Origin: an uncultured Opitutia bacterium
GTDB taxonomy: Bacteria > Verrucomicrobiota > Verrucomicrobiia > Opitutales > Opitutaceae
DNA: 64,000 nucleotides
Assembly: GCA_903834135.1 (NCBI GenBank)
Contig: CAILHZ010000010.1
Span: 1-64,000, forward strand
Direction of reading: 5' to 3'
Shown here in pieces: positions 45,174 to 53,563 of this stretch. The notes under the pieces were generated by a model. That model was not told where the DNA came from and did no database searches. It saw only the letters and a list, made by a program, of their open reading frames with translations. Made by a program: the position numbers and the translations under genes. Numbering within the stretch: the stretch's first letter is position 1; each line of letters begins with the position of its first letter.

Positions 45174-47435
45174 GTGGGTTTATTTGCTTTCGTAAAACGT
45201 TTAACCTCATCCTGTGTCCTTAATAATTTGGGCCGCCGCTCTTACCTGCCTTGGCCAGTAGAGCTTACTGTAGGAGTTGGGGCATTACTGAGGTATAAAA
45301 TTCGCACTTTGGAGTCTTACCATGTGCCTAAAAAAGGCGGGGTTATTTTAGTCGCTAATCATCTTTCGTATGTAGATCCCGTACTCCTGCAGATTGCAAC
45401 ATCTAGACCGATTCGGTTTATGGGGTTTGCAGCAGCCAAAGAATCTAGTTTTTTTAAAACTATATTTGATTTATCTGGTGTCATTTCTGTTTCTGCAGAT
45501 AAGCCAACGCAGGGTATTAAGTGTGCACTTGAAGCACTGAGGCGTGGTGAGTGCATCTGTTTATTCCCAGAAGGTGGAATTTCTAGAACCGGTCAATTAA
45601 TGAAGATTGAAAGGGGAGTAGAAATGATTGCACGCAAGTCAGGATGTCCTGTTATACCGGTAGCTCATGATGGGATATGGGGATCATTATTTTCTTTCTC
45701 AGGTAATACCTATCTACTAAAAGTCCCACGTTTGAGTAGACCTAGTATTACAATTGTCTTTGGAAAACCAATTGCGGCAGAAAATCTTACAGTCCAAAAA
45801 GTAAGATCTGAGTTACTTGATTTAGGTTACGTTGCTTTTGATAATAGGCCGACTCTTAAGGCAAATATAGGTAAACAAGTAGCGCTTAGTCTTGCTAAGA
45901 GCCCACGGAAAACTGTGATCATTGATCGAACAGCTGAGCGTAGGGCTATTTCATCGGCTCAGCTCTTGGGTGCATCTGCAGTCTTAGCTAAGTGGCTTAA
46001 GACATCTGTTCCTGAAGAACGTGTTGGTGTTGTACTCCCACCTGGCATGGGTGCAATGGTAGCAAATCTTGCCATTGTGTGGTCAGGGAAGAGCCCTGTT
46101 AATTTAAATTTTACTGCGGGTAAGGCCTCTAACCAAGCAGCACTTAAGATGAGTGGTGTTAAAACAGTGATTACTGCTGAAGCCATGAAAAGTAAGGTTC
46201 CTGATTTTCCATGGCCTGAGAGTACAGTTGATTTGAGAGTTCTTCTTTCAAGAAAAGGAGTAAAGAAATCTATTTTTCTATGGATGCTTTCAACTTGGCT
46301 ATTACCGCGTCACTTAGTTGTAGCTCTCTTAGGACTCCCTACAAAAGCAGACCGCAGTGAAGCAGTACTGCTTTTAACGAGTGGGAGTTCAGGAGAACCT
46401 AAGGGAGTTGTTCTTAGTCACAGAAACTTACTAGCTAATGCAGAACAGATTTCATCTCTGTCAATTTTACCACACACGCGCACAATCTTAGGGTGTTTGC
46501 CTCTCTTTCATAGTTTTGGCTTAACGGTGACTTTATGGTATCCACTGCTACGCGGCTGTGGTCTAGTGACAGTTCCCAGTCCTCTTGATACTGGGCGCAT
46601 GATTGATGCAATAAATGAAGACGAAATATCAGTCTTAGTATCTGCACCTACTTTTCTTAGACCGCTTCTTAAAAAAGCACACCCATCAGAATTAAAATCA
46701 CTTGAGCTAGTTATTTCAGGTTCAGAAAAATTACCGCATGATTTAAAGCAGCAATTTTTAAAAGCTTTTCATTTAGATATTCTGGAAGGTTATGGTCTTA
46801 CGGAAACTTCCCCAGTAACGAGTGTAAATCAGCCTGATCCGCCAGTAGTGACTCGCACAGGAAGTCATCAAGCAGGTAAAAAATCAGGAACTGTGGGCAG
46901 GGTAATGCCAGGAATGACAATTCGCTTAATAGATCCTGAAACAAATAAAGAAGTTGCTTGTGGAACTCAGGGACTGATTTGGCTTAAAGGCTCAAATATT
47001 TTTGAAGGTTATTTAAATAACACAGAGCGTACATCTGTAAGCTTAGTAGAAGGATGGTATCATACGGGAGACTTGGGTGTACTTGATGAAGATGGCTTTT
47101 TAACTATTTCAGGACGACTCTCACGGTTTTCTAAAGTGGGTGCAGAAATGGTGGCCCATGGTCTTGTCGAACATACCTTAACAGAAATTTTAGGTCTTAC
47201 AGACACAGAAGAGACTATGCTTGTTGTTGTTGGAGTTCCCGATAGTGCCCGAGGCGAGCAGTTAGTTATGGTGACTCGCTTATCTATCACACTAGAGGCA
47301 GTGCGCAGTGCACTAGCAAAAACTAATCTTCCGCACATTGCTTATCCTAGACGTGTTGTCCAGGTATCAGCTATACCACGCTTAGGCTCTGGTAAACTAG
47401 ACATTGCTGGCTGTGTTATGTGCGCTAAAGAGTAG
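45174..47435 (+). CDS. Fusion of PlsC-type acyltransferase and acyl-CoA/ACP synthetase
   Basis: A 753-residue bifunctional protein starting at GTG 45174. Residues about 35-225 are a 1-acylglycerol-phosphate acyltransferase domain, with the catalytic NHLSYVD (HX4D) and FPEGGISRTGQL. Residues about 235-750 are an AMP-binding adenylate-forming domain: LLTSGSSGEPKGVVLSH (P-loop), LEGYGLTETSPV, and GWYHTGDLGVLDEDGFLTISGR. The order matches Aas-type 2-acylglycerophosphoethanolamine acyltransferase/acyl-ACP synthetase. The LplT-like transporter domain found in some homologues is missing. It could re-acylate lysophospholipids; this fits the AsmA-like gene upstream. Confidence 0.88.
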   Translation: MGLFAFVKRLTSSCVLNNLGRRSYLPWPVELTVGVGALLRYKIRTLESYHVPKKGGVILVANHLSYVDPVLLQIATSRPIRFMGFAAAKESSFFKTIFDLSGVISVSADKPTQGIKCALEALRRGECICLFPEGGISRTGQLMKIERGVEMIARKSGCPVIPVAHDGIWGSLFSFSGNTYLLKVPRLSRPSITIVFGKPIAAENLTVQKVRSELLDLGYVAFDNRPTLKANIGKQVALSLAKSPRKTVIIDRTAERRAISSAQLLGASAVLAKWLKTSVPEERVGVVLPPGMGAMVANLAIVWSGKSPVNLNFTAGKASNQAALKMSGVKTVITAEAMKSKVPDFPWPESTVDLRVLLSRKGVKKSIFLWMLSTWLLPRHLVVALLGLPTKADRSEAVLLLTSGSSGEPKGVVLSHRNLLANAEQISSLSILPHTRTILGCLPLFHSFGLTVTLWYPLLRGCGLVTVPSPLDTGRMIDAINEDEISVLVSAPTFLRPLLKKAHPSELKSLELVISGSEKLPHDLKQQFLKAFHLDILEGYGLTETSPVTSVNQPDPPVVTRTGSHQAGKKSGTVGRVMPGMTIRLIDPETNKEVACGTQGLIWLKGSNIFEGYLNNTERTSVSLVEGWYHTGDLGVLDEDGFLTISGRLSRFSKVGAEMVAHGLVEHTLTEILGLTDTEETMLVVVGVPDSARGEQLVMVTRLSITLEAVRSALAKTNLPHIAYPRRVVQVSAIPRLGSGKLDIAGCVMCAKE

Positions 47436-47488
47436 CGACTTGTAGTACACCGCGATTTCTTGATGCAATTTCTACTATCACGGCCAAT

Positions 47489-47590
47489 CTAGTTTTCTAC
47501 AAAGTAAGCCTTAAGGAAGCGCTTCAATTCACCGGACTGTGCTAGAAATTTAGCACGATTAGATTTTTTAAGACGCTTGAGGTTTTGCAT
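47489..47590 (-). CDS. Possible small basic protein, 33 residues
   Basis: ATG 47590 to TAG 47489 encodes MQNLKRLKKSNRAKFL and then AQSGELKRFLKAYFVEN, with 9 Lys/Arg against 2 Glu. Codon choice (CTT, CGT, AAG, AAA) matches the genes around it. The frame stays open upstream to a TTG at 47629 inside the T tract of the kdgK terminator. No Shine-Dalgarno at proper distance is seen. I do not recognise a family. It could be a true conserved small protein expressed by read-through or its own promoter, or a chance ORF. Confidence 0.42.
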   Translation of the reverse strand: MQNLKRLKKSNRAKFLAQSGELKRFLKAYFVEN

Positions 47591-47626
47591 CTTCCATTGA
47601 ATTGCGGGGAGTTTCGCTAGGTAGCA

Positions 47627-47662
47627 CAAAAAAAGGCCCGGAGTTTTAATCTCCGAGCCTTG
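47627..47662 (-). terminator. Rho-independent terminator after kdgK
   Basis: On the minus strand AAGGCTCGGAG pairs with CTCCGGGCCTT with one mismatch and is followed by seven T. It lies 25 bp beyond the kdgK stop and ends the minus-strand sugar-acid cluster. Confidence 0.85.
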
Positions 47663-47686
47663 TAGTAAAATAAAGTAAATTAAGAC

Positions 47687-48784
47687 TTAGCGAACAACAC
47701 GGGCACTTCCACCGCCCATTACTTTTTCAACTTCTTTTTGGTTAACCATGGAGGTATCACCTGGAGTTGTCATTGCAAGAGCACCGTGTGCTGCGCCGTA
47801 TTCAACAGCTTTTTGACCATCACCTGAGGATAAAAATCCGTAGATAAGGCCTGAAGCAAAACTGTCTCCGCCGCCTACACGATCAAGAATTTCGAGTGCT
47901 TCATAATGACGGCTCTCGTGGAATTTTCCATTCATGTAGCAAATTGCACTCCAGTCATTAACTGTAGCAGTAATGACCTTGCGAAGTGTTGTTGCTGCGA
48001 CTTTGAAGTTCGGGAATTCTGCAACTGCCTTCGTGATCATCTTCTTGAAAGCATCTGTTTCAATATGACTTAAGTTTGCATCAGCACCTTCAACTTCGAA
48101 GCCAAGTGAAGCAGTGAAGTCTTCTTCATTACCGATCATCACATCTACGTAACGTGCGATTTCACGATTTACTTCCTGAGCTTTCTTAAGTCCACCGATA
48201 CTCTTCCATAGCGATGGGCGGTAGTTTAGATCATAGCTTACGATTGTGCCGTGCTTCTGAGCTGCCTTAACTGCTTCAATAGTTACTGCTGCAGTTGATT
48301 CTGAAAGAGCTGCAAATATACCTCCGGTGTGTAACCAACGAACGCCTAGTTTACCAAAGATGTGCTCCCAATCGAAGTCACCAGGCTTTAGCTGGCTTGC
48401 TGCAGTATTACCTCTGTCAGGAATGCCTACTGCTCCGCGAATGCCGAAACCTCTTTCAGTGAAGTTAAGACCGTTACGTACAGAGCGGCCAATGCCGTCA
48501 TCTGCGCGCCACTTAATGTAGTCAGTATTTACTCCACCTTGCATAATGAAGTCTTCGACTAAGCGACCCACGTCATTGTCTACAAAGGCTGTGCAAACTG
48601 AAGTGCGTAGGCCAAAGCATTTTTTAAGACCGCGTGCGACATTGTATTCGCCGCCGCCTTCCCAGACTTTGAATTCACGCGCAGTGCGGATTCTGCCCTC
48701 GCCTGGATCTAGGCGGAGCATAACTTCTCCAAGAGAAATCTCGTCGAATGTACAAGTGTTAGCAGGTTTAATTTTTAGGCTCAT
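47687..48784 (-). CDS. kdgK: 2-dehydro-3-deoxygluconate kinase (PfkB family)
   Basis: Phosphorylates KDG to KDPG in hexuronate and related sugar-acid breakdown. The 365 residues show the PfkB/ribokinase fold: GEVMLRLDPG near the start, EGGGEYNVARGL at 42-53, DLNYRPSLW at 185-193 (a pattern seen in KDG kinases), GNEEDF, and RVGGGDSFASG at 302-312 with catalytic Asp307. It is the last gene of a minus-strand cluster with uppP and two dehydrogenases, and a UxuA-like enzyme that would supply KDG lies at 62405. PfkB kinases on other sugars cannot be excluded. Confidence 0.82.
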   Translation of the reverse strand: MSLKIKPANTCTFDEISLGEVMLRLDPGEGRIRTAREFKVWEGGGEYNVARGLKKCFGLRTSVCTAFVDNDVGRLVEDFIMQGGVNTDYIKWRADDGIGRSVRNGLNFTERGFGIRGAVGIPDRGNTAASQLKPGDFDWEHIFGKLGVRWLHTGGIFAALSESTAAVTIEAVKAAQKHGTIVSYDLNYRPSLWKSIGGLKKAQEVNREIARYVDVMIGNEEDFTASLGFEVEGADANLSHIETDAFKKMITKAVAEFPNFKVAATTLRKVITATVNDWSAICYMNGKFHESRHYEALEILDRVGGGDSFASGLIYGFLSSGDGQKAVEYGAAHGALAMTTPGDTSMVNQKEVEKVMGGGSARVVR

Positions 48785-48796
48785 GAGTAAAAAAAG

Positions 48797-49660
48797 TTAT
48801 AGACCAGTTCCAGCTAGAATGAAAATAAGAGCTGAAGCTGCAAGGCAGTAGAAGCCAAAGTAGCTCCAGCGCCCCTGAACAAGAAAACGGGAAAGTAATT
48901 TTAATGCAAATAATCCTGCTACAAAGCTAGCTAGCATACCGATTACGCCAGGGGTGATCATGTGAGTGAGATGGTGAAGTTCACTTTCAGCCGATTTTAA
49001 CTTCATTAGTCTTAAGAGTTCTCGAAGGACTACTGCAGGAGTAAGAATCACAGCTAACAGAAAGCTAAAGGCTTCAGAGGCTTCTTTACTACTGCCTAAA
49101 ATAAGACCCGTTGAAATCGTTCCACCTGACCTAGAAAATCCTCTAAATGGTAGACTAAGGCCTTGGACAATTCCCATAGCAAGTGCTGAGGTTGCGCTAA
49201 GATTAGTACTCTGTGATTGCGACATTCTAAAGCGAGATGCCATCAAAATAAAGACACCCGCTGCTGCTAGAGCTGTTGCAACAAGAGGGAGTTGACCAAA
49301 GAGCTCTTCGATTTGTCCTGTTCCTGTATTTTGAAGAAATAATTTTTCTATTCCCTTCATCAAGCCCAAACCAACGATTCCAGTCAGTGCTGTTGCTACA
49401 CCTGCATGGATTGCTGTTTTTATAAAAACGCCTTGGCTTGAAAAATAAGCCTTCATCCAAGATTTCCAAAAATACACAAGAACTGCAAACATCGTTCCTG
49501 TATGAAGCATCACCAGTAGAAACGTTGCCTCTGGACTAGACGGATCTATGCCCATTAATTTCTCAGCAACAATTACGTGTGCTGAGCTAGAGACAGGCAG
49601 TAGTTCAGCAGCCCCTTGCACCAACCCTAAGATGATGATCTGCAAGAGGCCTATTGGCAT
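48797..49660 (-). CDS. uppP: Undecaprenyl-diphosphatase
   Basis: Membrane phosphatase that recycles the undecaprenyl carrier for peptidoglycan and polysaccharide synthesis; the family gives bacitracin resistance. The 287 residues are hydrophobic with about eight membrane segments. The catalytic signatures are LVQGAAELLPVSSSAH (Gln15, Glu19 and the Ser cluster) and FRGFSRSGGTISTGLILG near 172-189, where the usual PGxSRSG reads RGFSRSG. It lies in the same strand and close spacing as the sugar-acid genes on both sides (12 and 10 bp), which is unusual for uppP. Confidence 0.93.
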   Translation of the reverse strand: MPIGLLQIIILGLVQGAAELLPVSSSAHVIVAEKLMGIDPSSPEATFLLVMLHTGTMFAVLVYFWKSWMKAYFSSQGVFIKTAIHAGVATALTGIVGLGLMKGIEKLFLQNTGTGQIEELFGQLPLVATALAAAGVFILMASRFRMSQSQSTNLSATSALAMGIVQGLSLPFRGFSRSGGTISTGLILGSSKEASEAFSFLLAVILTPAVVLRELLRLMKLKSAESELHHLTHMITPGVIGMLASFVAGLFALKLLSRFLVQGRWSYFGFYCLAASALIFILAGTGL

Positions 49661-49670
49661 GGTCTAGGAA

Positions 49671-50765
49671 TTAAACGACGACTTGTTTAAGATCGGCTTT
49701 AGCCCAAATCTTTTGGCCGCATTCAACTGCAAGTTCATTGAAGGATTCAACTTCAGCATCGCTAAAGAGTAGTCCACCAGCAGCAGCAGTTTTCTTTCCA
49801 AATTCAGCTTCAGGTTGTCCTGGGAGCATGACACTTTCATTGCCGTGACCTAGGATATCTTGAATCACTGCTTTTAAATTCTGGGATTGGTTACGACCCT
49901 TAGCAAACGCTCCTGAATTAATTGCGTCAGGATGAATCACTTGAAAGAAGAAAGCACAGGAATGCTTTTCATCACCGTCTGTCCAGCGGCTACGCAGTGT
50001 TGGTAAAGAGCCGCCGATCATTCCGCCCACTAATTCATTGATAAGTGATAAGCCGTAGCCTTTGTGTGCACCAAAGGGTACAAGTGACACTGCTGCATTA
50101 GCATCGGTAGTTGGTTTACCGTCTTTATCTACAGCTGCATTTGGTGGAAGTGGTTTTCCCTCACGCTTTAATTGCTGAACTCTTCCCATTGCAATCACAG
50201 AGGTAGCCCAGTCAATTACGATTGGAAAACCTACTGCATCTGTAGTTGGAAAGCCCCAGCTATGTGGGTTTGTACCAAGGGTAGGGAATTTCCCACCGAA
50301 AGGAACCACTTCAGCAAGTGCTGCAGTACAGTTTGTATAAGCGATGTAACCTTTCTTTGCAGCTTCCATCACATAGCCACCACCCCAGAGGTAGTGAAAT
50401 GCATTATCTACAGAGACTGTGCCTACGCCGTACTGGTCAGCTAATTTAATTGCTGCATCCATTGCACGGTAGGCGGTGGATTGCCCAAGCTTTTTATTTG
50501 CATTCCATACTTTAACAGCAGGAAAGCGTGTTGGCTTTTCTTCAATTTGTGCACCAGGTACACATCCTTTTGATCCGCTTCCAAACAAATGATCTAAGTG
50601 CAGTGCCTTAAGACCATTGTGTGTGCGAATCCCGTGACGGGAAGCTTGTGCACAGAAGCGTGCACCTTCTGCAGCTTCATCAGCTAGGTAACCGCGTTTG
50701 CGGTAGGCAGCTTCAATTAAGCTATTGTGAAGTGATTCTGGAACTACGTTAAAGGATTCAGGCAT
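49671..50765 (-). CDS. Malate/L-lactate dehydrogenase family (Ldh2) oxidoreductase
   Basis: NAD(P)-dependent 2-hydroxyacid oxidoreductase of the Ldh2/YlbC/AllD family, unrelated to Rossmann-fold lactate dehydrogenases. The 364 residues contain ARFCAQASRHGIRTHNG near the start, STAYRAMDAAIKLADQYGVG, VDNAFHYLWGGGYVMEAAKKG, GTNPHSWGFPT with VIDWATSVIAMG, and VPFGAHKGYGLSLINELVGG. Members act on malate, ureidoglycolate, 2,3-diketogulonate and similar substrates, so the exact one is open. The neighbours (PGDH-like, kdgK) favour a sugar-acid or hydroxyacid route. Confidence 0.88.
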   Translation of the reverse strand: MPESFNVVPESLHNSLIEAAYRKRGYLADEAAEGARFCAQASRHGIRTHNGLKALHLDHLFGSGSKGCVPGAQIEEKPTRFPAVKVWNANKKLGQSTAYRAMDAAIKLADQYGVGTVSVDNAFHYLWGGGYVMEAAKKGYIAYTNCTAALAEVVPFGGKFPTLGTNPHSWGFPTTDAVGFPIVIDWATSVIAMGRVQQLKREGKPLPPNAAVDKDGKPTTDANAAVSLVPFGAHKGYGLSLINELVGGMIGGSLPTLRSRWTDGDEKHSCAFFFQVIHPDAINSGAFAKGRNQSQNLKAVIQDILGHGNESVMLPGQPEAEFGKKTAAAGGLLFSDAEVESFNELAVECGQKIWAKADLKQVVV

Positions 50766-50783
50766 AAAATAAAAGGCTTAAGC

Positions 50784-51743
50784 TTACTTCAAGTTGGCTT
50801 GTGCGTGGGGTGGTTTACCCGCAAGAAATAGCGTTAAATTTTCTACAGCACAGCAGGCTTGGCGTTGTACGGATTCGTACGTACGTGAACCAATGTGTGG
50901 CGTGATAATACAGTTAGGTAATCCTAAGAGTGGATGATTCTTCTGAGGTGGCTCTTCATCGAGCACATCTGTGCAGTACGCAAACAGTGGGTTTGCTTTT
51001 AAGATTTCAACCATGGCCTCTGTGTCGACTAATTCACCGCGTGCACAATTTACAATGATTGCTTCCTTCTTCATTAACTTGAGCGAATCTTTGTTAATCA
51101 TGTGACGGGTTTCGTCACTTAAGTTTGTATGAAGAGAAATGATATCAGCGACTTTAAAGATTTCTTTTAAGTCTGTGTAGCGCTTAATGCCAAATTCTTG
51201 TGAGAGCGTATCTGGCCAGTAAATATCATAGCCAACGATAGTCATACCGAATGCTTTAGCGCGTATGGCGACTTCTTTACCGATACGACCTAGTCCGATG
51301 ATTGCGATAGTTTTACCAGCAATTTCATGACCGGTCATACGTTTCCATTCACCTTTTGCTACTGCGTTTGCTGAAGCAATTAAGTGACGTACGGAAGCAA
51401 GCATTAAGGAGAACGTATGTTCAGCAACGGTTGTGTGATTTACGCCAGGCGTAAAAAGAACAGGAATTTTATATTCTGTAGCACACTTCACATCGATTTT
51501 ATCTAAACCGATACCGTATTTACTAATTACTTTTAAACGAGGAAGTGATTTTTCAATAACTGCACGTGTAATTGCATCGTCGCCACATAAGAAGGCATCA
51601 AATTGGCCAGCAAGTTCTAGCATTCTTGACTCAGGCAGCGGGCCACGCTCGCGAACGACTTCAACGCCCGATTTTTGCAGAAGTTCGTGGTGAACGCCTG
51701 GAGTGTCTTGAAAAGAAGTGGTGGTGAGAAGAACACGTGTCAT
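50784..51743 (-). CDS. D-2-hydroxyacid dehydrogenase, phosphoglycerate-dehydrogenase-like
   Basis: NAD-dependent D-isomer-specific dehydrogenase, 319 residues. The Rossmann motif is GLGRIGKEVA at 150-159. Catalytic residues fall at Arg235 (NCARGELVD), Glu263/264 (DEEPP) and His283 (TPHIGSRT). It lacks the C-terminal ACT domain of SerA, so it is probably not the main serine-pathway enzyme but a relative acting on 3-phosphoglycerate, glyoxylate or a sugar acid. It is the first gene of the minus-strand cluster, divergent from a GlcD-like oxidase, its likely opposite partner for 2-hydroxyacids. Confidence 0.88.
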   Translation of the reverse strand: MTRVLLTTTSFQDTPGVHHELLQKSGVEVVRERGPLPESRMLELAGQFDAFLCGDDAITRAVIEKSLPRLKVISKYGIGLDKIDVKCATEYKIPVLFTPGVNHTTVAEHTFSLMLASVRHLIASANAVAKGEWKRMTGHEIAGKTIAIIGLGRIGKEVAIRAKAFGMTIVGYDIYWPDTLSQEFGIKRYTDLKEIFKVADIISLHTNLSDETRHMINKDSLKLMKKEAIIVNCARGELVDTEAMVEILKANPLFAYCTDVLDEEPPQKNHPLLGLPNCIITPHIGSRTYESVQRQACCAVENLTLFLAGKPPHAQANLK

Positions 51744-51801
51744 GGAGGGTTTATTGAACGCCTTTAAGGACTGTTTGAAAAGTATAAATATGCCTCTTTT
51801 T

Positions 51802-51812
51802 TATACAGTATA
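51802..51812. promoter_or_regulatory. Palindrome in the divergent promoter region
   Basis: TATACAGTATA, a perfect 5-1-5 palindrome, lies in the 165-bp gap between the two divergent hydroxyacid oxidation genes. It could be an operator for a shared regulator or simply AT-rich promoter sequence. No regulator gene lies beside it. Confidence 0.3.
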
Positions 51813-51908
51813 GTACCAATGAAAGTAGAAAGAACCATAATAGGCCTTATGACTTTGCAAACCAGAAGTGAGTACTCATGACTAAAGAGGTTGGAATTAT
51901 CCTAAGAT

Positions 51909-53366
51909 ATGCCATCACTTGGCTCTTGTATGAAGCGCCATTTAGTAGCCACCCGAGCCCTTAAGCGTTTACTTGGTGAAAAGGTCGTAAAGACCGACAC
52001 TAAATCTCTGCACGCAGCTTCCTTTGATGGAATTAAATTAGTTTTTTTACCCGAGGCAGTTATTTTCCCACGTAACAATACAGATATTGGTAAAGTACTT
52101 AAATTGGCGAATGTGCACCGTGTTGCGCTTACTGTACGTGGTAGGGGCAGTTCACTCACAGGTTCTGCAGCTCCTATTAAGGGAGGCTGGGTGCTTGATC
52201 TACTTAAATTAAATAAGATCGAAATTGATGATGAGGTTGGTTTAGCTCGGGTTGGCCCTGGTGCTAATATAGCGCAAATCCATAGTAAGGCAGAAGCCCT
52301 AGGGTGGTTTTATCCACCTGATCCTGCCTCTAAAGAATTTTGTACGATAGGCGGAAATATTGCCTGTAATGCGGGTGGTATGCGCGGCGGAAAATACGGA
52401 GTCACACGGGATTTCGTTTTAGCTCTGAAGGGATTTCTTCCTACAGGAGAATATGTCGAGTGGGGGACCCCAACGCGTAAATATTCAGCTGGATTTAATT
52501 TACGTGATTTGTGGATTGGCTCTGAAGGAATGTTAGGAGTGATCACAGAAGCTACACTTCGTCTTGTACCAAAGCCTCAGGCAAATTGGACACTGCTACT
52601 TGCCTACGATAATGAAGTCAGTGCCTTTAAAGCAGTCCGTGATTTATTTGCTTCAAAGCTTCAGCCTTCCATTTGTGAATTCCTGGACCGCTACTCTGTT
52701 TTATGTGCAGAAAGAGCGACCGGTAAAACCGTCTTTAAGGGACAAGCTGGAAAACCTGTCGTATTGCTTGAGTTTGCCGGTTCACAGGCTGAATTAGATG
52801 GCCTAAATGACCAGGTCCTTGCGTGGGCTAAGAAACACGCCTTGGCCTACCGGGTTGCAGAATCTAAGGAGGAAACTGAGCAACTATGGCAAGTCAGGCG
52901 TAAATGTTCGGGCGCTATGTTCGAATTAGGGGATGCTAAGCTTAATGAGGACATTGTAGTCCCAATGAGACAGTATGTCCCTTTTATTAAGTTTCTGGAT
53001 TCGCTTAGGAAGAGTTCCGGCTTATCTATACCTACTTTCGGTCATTTAGGGGATGGAAACCTCCATGTTAACATCATGTATCATTCAGCTATAAAAGCGG
53101 AATGTAAGTCGGCCGAAAAAGCAGTTAAACAGTTGATGATGAAAGTTGTACAACTTGGCGGCGCTATCTCTGGCGAGCATGGAATAGGGCTCGCAAAGAG
53201 CCCCTTTTTGAGGATTCAGCATAGGGAAGCTCAAGTGAAGGCAATGTATGCTATAAAACGGGCTTTAGACCCCAAGGGAATCCTTAATCCGGGTAAGATG
53301 TTCGAGGTCTTTGAGGTGTGGAAACACAAGAAACTAGTGATTAAGTTGCCCTGGGATCATAAGTGA
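51909..53366 (+). CDS. FAD-linked oxidase, GlcD / D-2-hydroxyacid dehydrogenase family
   Basis: Flavoprotein of 485 residues that oxidises a D-2-hydroxyacid such as glycolate or D-lactate. The FAD-binding PCMH domain comprises VFPRNNTDIGKVLKLANVHR, VRGRGSSLTGSAAPIKGGWVLDL, and FCTIGGNIACNAGGMRGGKYG. The C-terminal oxidase domain has FGHLGDGNLHVNIMYH and GGAISGEHGIGLAKSP, both typical of GlcD. Which substrate it uses cannot be read from sequence. Start ATG 51909; the divergent hydroxyacid gene begins 165 bp away. No Fe-S subunit (GlcF) is next to it. Confidence 0.88.
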   Translation: MPSLGSCMKRHLVATRALKRLLGEKVVKTDTKSLHAASFDGIKLVFLPEAVIFPRNNTDIGKVLKLANVHRVALTVRGRGSSLTGSAAPIKGGWVLDLLKLNKIEIDDEVGLARVGPGANIAQIHSKAEALGWFYPPDPASKEFCTIGGNIACNAGGMRGGKYGVTRDFVLALKGFLPTGEYVEWGTPTRKYSAGFNLRDLWIGSEGMLGVITEATLRLVPKPQANWTLLLAYDNEVSAFKAVRDLFASKLQPSICEFLDRYSVLCAERATGKTVFKGQAGKPVVLLEFAGSQAELDGLNDQVLAWAKKHALAYRVAESKEETEQLWQVRRKCSGAMFELGDAKLNEDIVVPMRQYVPFIKFLDSLRKSSGLSIPTFGHLGDGNLHVNIMYHSAIKAECKSAEKAVKQLMMKVVQLGGAISGEHGIGLAKSPFLRIQHREAQVKAMYAIKRALDPKGILNPGKMFEVFEVWKHKKLVIKLPWDHK

Positions 53367-53454
53367 CCTAAATAACTTATCATCAGCTTGTTCGTAAAAT
53401 AGCAGTGAGGTTTTGGGCTGAGCTAAATTAAACCCGTACTGACTGCCGCTAGCC

Positions 53455-53484
53455 TTGACAAGGTTTGCGGGCGTTCGGTAGTTT
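53455..53484 (+). promoter_or_regulatory. Probable sigma-70 promoter of the nusA operon
   Basis: A perfect -35 TTGACA (53455-53460) is followed after 18 bases by TAGTTT (53479-53484), a weak -10. A start near 53491 would give a leader of about 70 bases that contains the hairpin at 53517. Confidence 0.45.
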
Positions 53485-53516
53485 ATACGACTCACTCAAA
53501 CTCACTTAACAGAGAG

Positions 53517-53543
53517 GTGGGCCCTTCGGCCCGCTTTTTTTTT
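53517..53543 (+). terminator. Intrinsic terminator in the nusA leader
   Basis: GTGGGCC pairs with GGCCCGC (one G-U pair) around CTTC, followed by C and then nine T. It ends 20 bases before the nusA ATG and after the likely promoter, so transcription of the whole operon must read through it. It could also end the upstream GlcD-like gene's transcript. Confidence 0.8.
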
Positions 53544-53563
53544 CCACTTTTCCACACATCACC

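Larger units (their letters stand above)
53367..53563. other. nusA upstream and leader region
   Basis: About 200 bases with a probable promoter (53455-53484) and a strong terminator-like hairpin (53517-53543) that lies just before nusA. Elsewhere rimP usually precedes nusA; no rimP-like ORF is present here. Confidence 0.55.
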
